From: Sulfurospirillum sp.
GTDB lineage: Bacteria > Campylobacterota > Campylobacteria > Campylobacterales > QNZT01
DNA: 9,567 nucleotides
Direction: 5' to 3'
NCBI GenBank assembly: GCA_003978405.1
Contig: QNZU01000043.1
Location: 1-9,567 of the forward strand
Part shown: positions 7,554 to 9,567 of the stretch, piece by piece
Layout: the number at the start of each line of letters is the position of its first letter
Numbering within the stretch: position 1 is the first letter of the stretch
Notes under the pieces: model-generated
What the model was told of the DNA's origin: nothing
The model's database searches: none
Seen by the model: the letters and a program-made list of their open reading frames with translations, nothing else
Made by a program: the position numbers and the translations under genes

Positions 7554-7582
7554 ATTATAGTCTGTTATTGTTTTAAAATCAA
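7554..7582 (-). promoter_or_regulatory. Sigma70-type promoter of the DAHP synthase operon
   Basis: On the minus strand, -35 TTGATT (7582-7577), a 17-bp spacer and a perfect -10 TATAAT (7559-7554). The transcript would start near 7547, leaving about a 25-nt leader that contains the AGAGAG ribosome binding region before the ATG at 7522. It faces away from the promoter at 7634-7662. Confidence 0.72.
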
Positions 7583-7633
7583 CTTATTTACTAAAATATT
7601 TAACTATTTTTGATTATTCATTTGTAATATTAT

Positions 7634-7662
7634 TTGATTTATAGCTATTTATTATGTATAAT
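7634..7662 (+). promoter_or_regulatory. Sigma70-type promoter of the coiled-coil protein/bpt operon
   Basis: -35 TTGATT (7634-7639), a 17-bp spacer and a perfect -10 TATAAT (7657-7662). Transcription should begin near 7669, 30 nt before the ATG at 7699. This excludes the in-frame ATG at 7654, which lies upstream of the predicted transcript start. The architecture is identical to the divergent DAHP synthase promoter. Confidence 0.72.
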
Positions 7663-7698
7663 ATCATCTTAAAAAATGGGGTTTTAAAGGAAAATTTA

Positions 7699-8148
7699 AT
7701 GATAGATATCTTTTCTGTTTTATTGGTAGGATCACTTATTACATTTTTGATGTATCAAAATATCAATAAAGTTACAAAGAAAATTGAAGAGAATGCAAGG
7801 GATAATTCACCACGATATGCGAAATTTGCTTCAACGATCATAGATAAGATAAGAGAGGTTAAAAGAGACCTGGACAGCGATATGGAGTGTGAAAATCCAA
7901 AGCTTTGCAAAAATGAGAGTTGTGATGAGAAGAGCATCGTAAAAGAGTTGAACACTCTAATTAGAAGAGCATCTTTATATGAGGGAAGTTTGGCAAAAGG
8001 CAAAAGAAGAAAAGAGATCGAAGGGGATTTGGCAGATATTTTGATGAGATTTGAAAATATTATCAAAGATAGTTGTGTCAATGGTAGAGTTGAAGCTTCG
8101 AAGATCAAGTATGAATTGCAAAACGAGTACCAAAAACTTTTAGGATAG
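7699..8148 (+). CDS. Membrane-anchored coiled-coil protein, 149 aa, unknown function
   Basis: No family recognised. Residues about 3-19 form a single hydrophobic helix (IFSVLLVGSLITFLM) that probably anchors the protein in the inner membrane. The rest is a highly charged, helix-favouring cytoplasmic part with coiled-coil character (VTKKIEENA, IIDKIREVKRDL, YELQNEYQKLL). A small cysteine group lies in the middle (Cys64, Cys70, Cys75) in a short loop between helices. It could bind metal or form disulfides, but spacing of 5 and 4 residues fits no standard motif I know. The start at 7699 has AAAGGA 7 nt upstream and lies downstream of the predicted transcription start. A longer frame from 7654 exists, but that ATG overlaps the -10 box. 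Its stop is 2 nt before the bpt start, so the two genes are an operon. Confidence 0.82.
   Translation: MIDIFSVLLVGSLITFLMYQNINKVTKKIEENARDNSPRYAKFASTIIDKIREVKRDLDSDMECENPKLCKNESCDEKSIVKELNTLIRRASLYEGSLAKGKRRKEIEGDLADILMRFENIIKDSCVNGRVEASKIKYELQNEYQKLLG
8141..8148 (+). promoter_or_regulatory. Ribosome binding site of bpt overlapping the preceding stop codon
   Basis: TAGGATAG contains AGGA (8142-8145), 5 nt before the GTG at 8151, and the stop codon TAG (8146-8148) of the upstream gene. This supports the GTG start and translational coupling. Confidence 0.6.
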
Positions 8149-8150
8149 TT

Positions 8151-8888
8151 GTGAAGAAGATCCCGTTTTTTGATGAGGAGGTGATAGAGTTTACTACACT
8201 TGAAACAAAGTGTGTCTATCTTGATGACAAAAGAATGCAAATGTCATACAAATATGTCAATGAGTGCTCCTCATCTTTGGTCTCAACTTTAACAAGGCAG
8301 GGTTGGAGGAGATTTGGTAAATATTTTTCAAGGCCATCTTGTAAAGCATGCAGTGAGTGTGTAAGTCTTAGAGTTGATGTAAAAAAGTTCCGATTTGGAA
8401 AATCTGCAAGAAGAGTAATCAAAAAAAACAAAAATACAAAATCGATATTGACAAAGCCTTCCCTTAGCCAAGATAGATTGGAACTTTATGAAAAATATCA
8501 TAAATATATGCAAGACAAAAGAGGCTGGGATTATTACCCAATAAACAGTGAATCATACGATGACCTCTATATCAAAGGTGCTTCGACATTTGCAAAAGAG
8601 ATTGATTATTATATAAAAAACAGGCTTGTTGGAGTCGATTTGATTGATATTGTTGATGATGGAATTTCATCGATTTACTTCTATTATGATCCTGATTTTA
8701 AAGATTTCTCTCTTGGAAGATACTCTCTTTATGAGCAGATAAAACTAGCTTACGATATGGGACTTAGTTGGATATATCTTGGATACAGTGTAAAAGATTG
8801 TGAAAGTTTGAACTATAAACTCTCATATAAACCTCATCAAAAACTGCATAATTTACCCTCCATGGATGAAGAGCCGATCTGGAGTTAG
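8151..8888 (+). CDS. bpt: Aspartate/glutamate leucyltransferase (Bpt), N-degron pathway
   Basis: Transfers leucine from leucyl-tRNA to the N-terminus of proteins that begin with Asp or Glu, marking them as N-degrons for the ClpS/ClpAP route. The protein is 245 aa, a full-length bacterial Bpt/R-transferase, and cytoplasmic. The N-terminal domain has the expected block with TRQGWRRFGKYFSRPSCKACSEC at about 48-70, with Cys64, Cys67 and Cys70, then VSLRVDVKKFRFGKSARR at 71-88. The C-terminal GNAT-like domain shows LVGVDLIDIVDDGISSIYFYYDP and then SLGRYSLYEQI and KDCESLNYKLSYKPHQ, as in the family. It starts with GTG, 2 nt after the stop of the membrane coiled-coil gene, and has AGGA 5 nt upstream. 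Its stop is one base from the stop of the convergent gene. Bpt is distinguished from eukaryote-like Ate1 by size and by this motif set; I did not test the Leu versus Arg specificity. Confidence 0.95.
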   Translation: MKKIPFFDEEVIEFTTLETKCVYLDDKRMQMSYKYVNECSSSLVSTLTRQGWRRFGKYFSRPSCKACSECVSLRVDVKKFRFGKSARRVIKKNKNTKSILTKPSLSQDRLELYEKYHKYMQDKRGWDYYPINSESYDDLYIKGASTFAKEIDYYIKNRLVGVDLIDIVDDGISSIYFYYDPDFKDFSLGRYSLYEQIKLAYDMGLSWIYLGYSVKDCESLNYKLSYKPHQKLHNLPSMDEEPIWS

Positions 8889-8889
8889 G

Positions 8890-9303
8890 TTAATTTTTCC
8901 TCTTTCTTAAAAATGTCGGTAGATCCAAATCTTTCTCTTTATCTTTTGACTTGGAGATAAGACTGGAATGTAAGGTTGATGTGTCAATTTTGAGCTCTTT
9001 AGCCTCTTTTTTCAGCTCATTTAGCATAGTTGATTCTGTTATATCTACTTTGGGATTAACTGGCGGAGGAGTTTGTGGTTGTTTAATATCTTTCATGCTT
9101 AGTCTCTTTCCTAGCCCATTCATTATCACTTCTGCTTCTTTGCTATCAAGTGCACCCATTTGAATAAGTGCATATGAGAGTCCTTCGCAAAACCCCTTTA
9201 GTCTCAAACTCTCTTCAAACTCTCTCTCGTCTTTTAGGGTGTAAAATCGATCTACTACATCGATAAGTGAGTTGATAAGCTTTATTTTAGTAAAATCATC
9301 CAT
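8890..9303 (-). CDS. Unknown 137-aa protein with an FtsZ-tail-like C-terminal peptide
   Basis: No family recognised. Residues 1-70 look like a compact helical domain (INSLIDVVDRFYTL, EFEESLRLKGFCEGLSYAL, DSKEAEVIMNGLGKRL). A Pro/Gln-rich linker follows (QPQTPPPVNP, 75-84), then a short charged helix (TMLNELKKEAKEL), a Ser/Lys-rich stretch, and the final peptide DLDLPTFLRKRKN at 125-137. This tail closely resembles the conserved FtsZ C-terminal peptide, which in E. coli is DIPAFLRKQ. It is not FtsZ, as there is no GTPase domain. An in-frame TGA lies immediately before the ATG and the next Met is residue 61, so the start is secure. There is no Shine-Dalgarno site, and a perfect -10 box lies 6 nt upstream. 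It converges on bpt and diverges from the alpha/beta hydrolase gene. Confidence 0.82.
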   Translation of the reverse strand: MDDFTKIKLINSLIDVVDRFYTLKDEREFEESLRLKGFCEGLSYALIQMGALDSKEAEVIMNGLGKRLSMKDIKQPQTPPPVNPKVDITESTMLNELKKEAKELKIDTSTLHSSLISKSKDKEKDLDLPTFLRKRKN

Positions 9304-9309
9304 TCAACT

Positions 9310-9318
9310 ATTATACCA
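9310..9318 (-). promoter_or_regulatory. Extended -10 promoter of the FtsZ-tail-like gene
   Basis: The minus strand reads TGGTATAAT, a perfect extended -10 (TGnTATAAT), with only 6 nt between it and the ATG at 9303. Transcription would begin at or next to the A of the start codon. No good -35 hexamer is visible at 17 bp. Confidence 0.6.
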
Positions 9319-9334
9319 AAGGTAGATTATATTA

Positions 9335-9567
9335 ATGGCTCTACGAGAAATAGACTACAAAGATAGCAAATTCCAAATTCACTACGATCTAATCAATCCC
9401 AAAAACAGCCCTACTCTTGTCTTCTTGCATGGTTGGGGAAGTAGCAAAGAGTTGATGAAGAGTGCATTTGGCGACTTTTTTGGCGACTTTAGGCATCTGT
9501 ATATCGATATGCCCGGATTTGGCAAGAGCCCAAATGAAGTGGTTTTAACTACTGATGACTATGCTAA
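9335..9567 (+). CDS. Alpha/beta hydrolase (partial, C-terminus beyond right edge)
   Basis: The first 77 residues of an alpha/beta-fold hydrolase of the BioH/esterase-like type. After a short beta strand comes LVFLHGWGSS at about 29-38, which carries the HGW oxyanion-hole motif, then LYIDMPGFGKSP at about 55-66, the usual strand-turn before the cap or nucleophile region. The GxSxG nucleophile elbow and the rest of the triad lie beyond the window. The substrate cannot be predicted from this part. The segment AFGDFFGDF (44-52) is encoded by a perfect 12-bp tandem duplication. The start ATG is 31 nt from the divergent start of the FtsZ-tail-like gene, and AAAGG lies about 12 nt upstream. Confidence 0.88.
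   Translation, partial: MALREIDYKDSKFQIHYDLINPKNSPTLVFLHGWGSSKELMKSAFGDFFGDFRHLYIDMPGFGKSPNEVVLTTDDYA
9467..9490 (+). repeat. Perfect 12-bp tandem duplication inside the hydrolase gene
   Basis: TTTGGCGACTTT occurs twice head to tail (9467-9478 and 9479-9490). It is in frame and encodes Phe-Gly-Asp-Phe twice. It looks like a short slippage duplication that kept the frame. Confidence 0.85.

Noticed and set aside
7654..7698. A longer version of the coiled-coil protein starting at the ATG at 7654
   Set aside because: This ATG overlaps the perfect TATAAT box (7657-7662) and lies upstream of the predicted transcript start. The ATG at 7699 has AAAGGA at good spacing and opens directly into the membrane helix.
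7755..8240. A 161-aa minus-strand reading frame
   Set aside because: It is antisense to the coiled-coil protein and the start of bpt, both well supported by promoter, ribosome binding sites and, for bpt, clear family motifs.

Overview
The window reads as chromosomal DNA of a Campylobacterota (epsilonproteobacterial) species, probably of the Sulfurimonas/Sulfurovum/Sulfuricurvum type rather than a gut Campylobacter. The evidence is the low GC content, the AT-rich spacers, a separate glycyl-tRNA synthetase beta subunit, a class II (plant-like) DAHP synthase, a Bpt-type N-degron leucyltransferase and the general style of the proteins. That placement is inference from protein character; no rRNA or tRNA gene is present. 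The region is mostly core housekeeping DNA. I see no mobile element, CRISPR array, tRNA or prophage signature.

Left block (1-7522, all minus strand, read right to left). A strong sigma70-type promoter at 7554-7582 drives class II DAHP synthase (7522-6173). A DUF89 metal-dependent phosphatase (6167-5310, GTG start) and a PPP-type metallophosphoesterase (5300-4536) follow with 5-nt and 9-nt gaps, so these three form a tight operon. After a 106-nt spacer comes a 265-aa protein that looks like a degenerate receiver plus degenerate GGDEF protein (4429-3632). Next is a 37-aa single-pass membrane peptide (3616-3503) whose start codon sits in the loop of a perfect 13-bp inverted repeat. Then come glyS (3436-1418) and a secreted S41 C-terminal processing protease (1297 to beyond the left edge).

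Right block (7634-9567). A promoter divergent from the DAHP synthase promoter, with the same TTGATT-17-TATAAT layout, drives a small membrane-anchored coiled-coil protein (7699-8148) and bpt (8151-8888); the two are translationally coupled. Convergent to bpt, with one base between the stop codons, is a 137-aa protein (9303-8890). Its last residues closely resemble the conserved C-terminal peptide of FtsZ, and its promoter layout predicts a leaderless mRNA. Divergent from it is the beginning of an alpha/beta hydrolase (9335 to beyond the right edge).

The most interesting items are the FtsZ-tail-like protein with its predicted leaderless transcript, the hairpin that encloses the start codon of the tiny membrane peptide, the apparently inactive REC-GGDEF protein, and the pairing of two unrelated phosphatases with the first enzyme of the shikimate pathway. 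No clearly new multi-gene system is visible.
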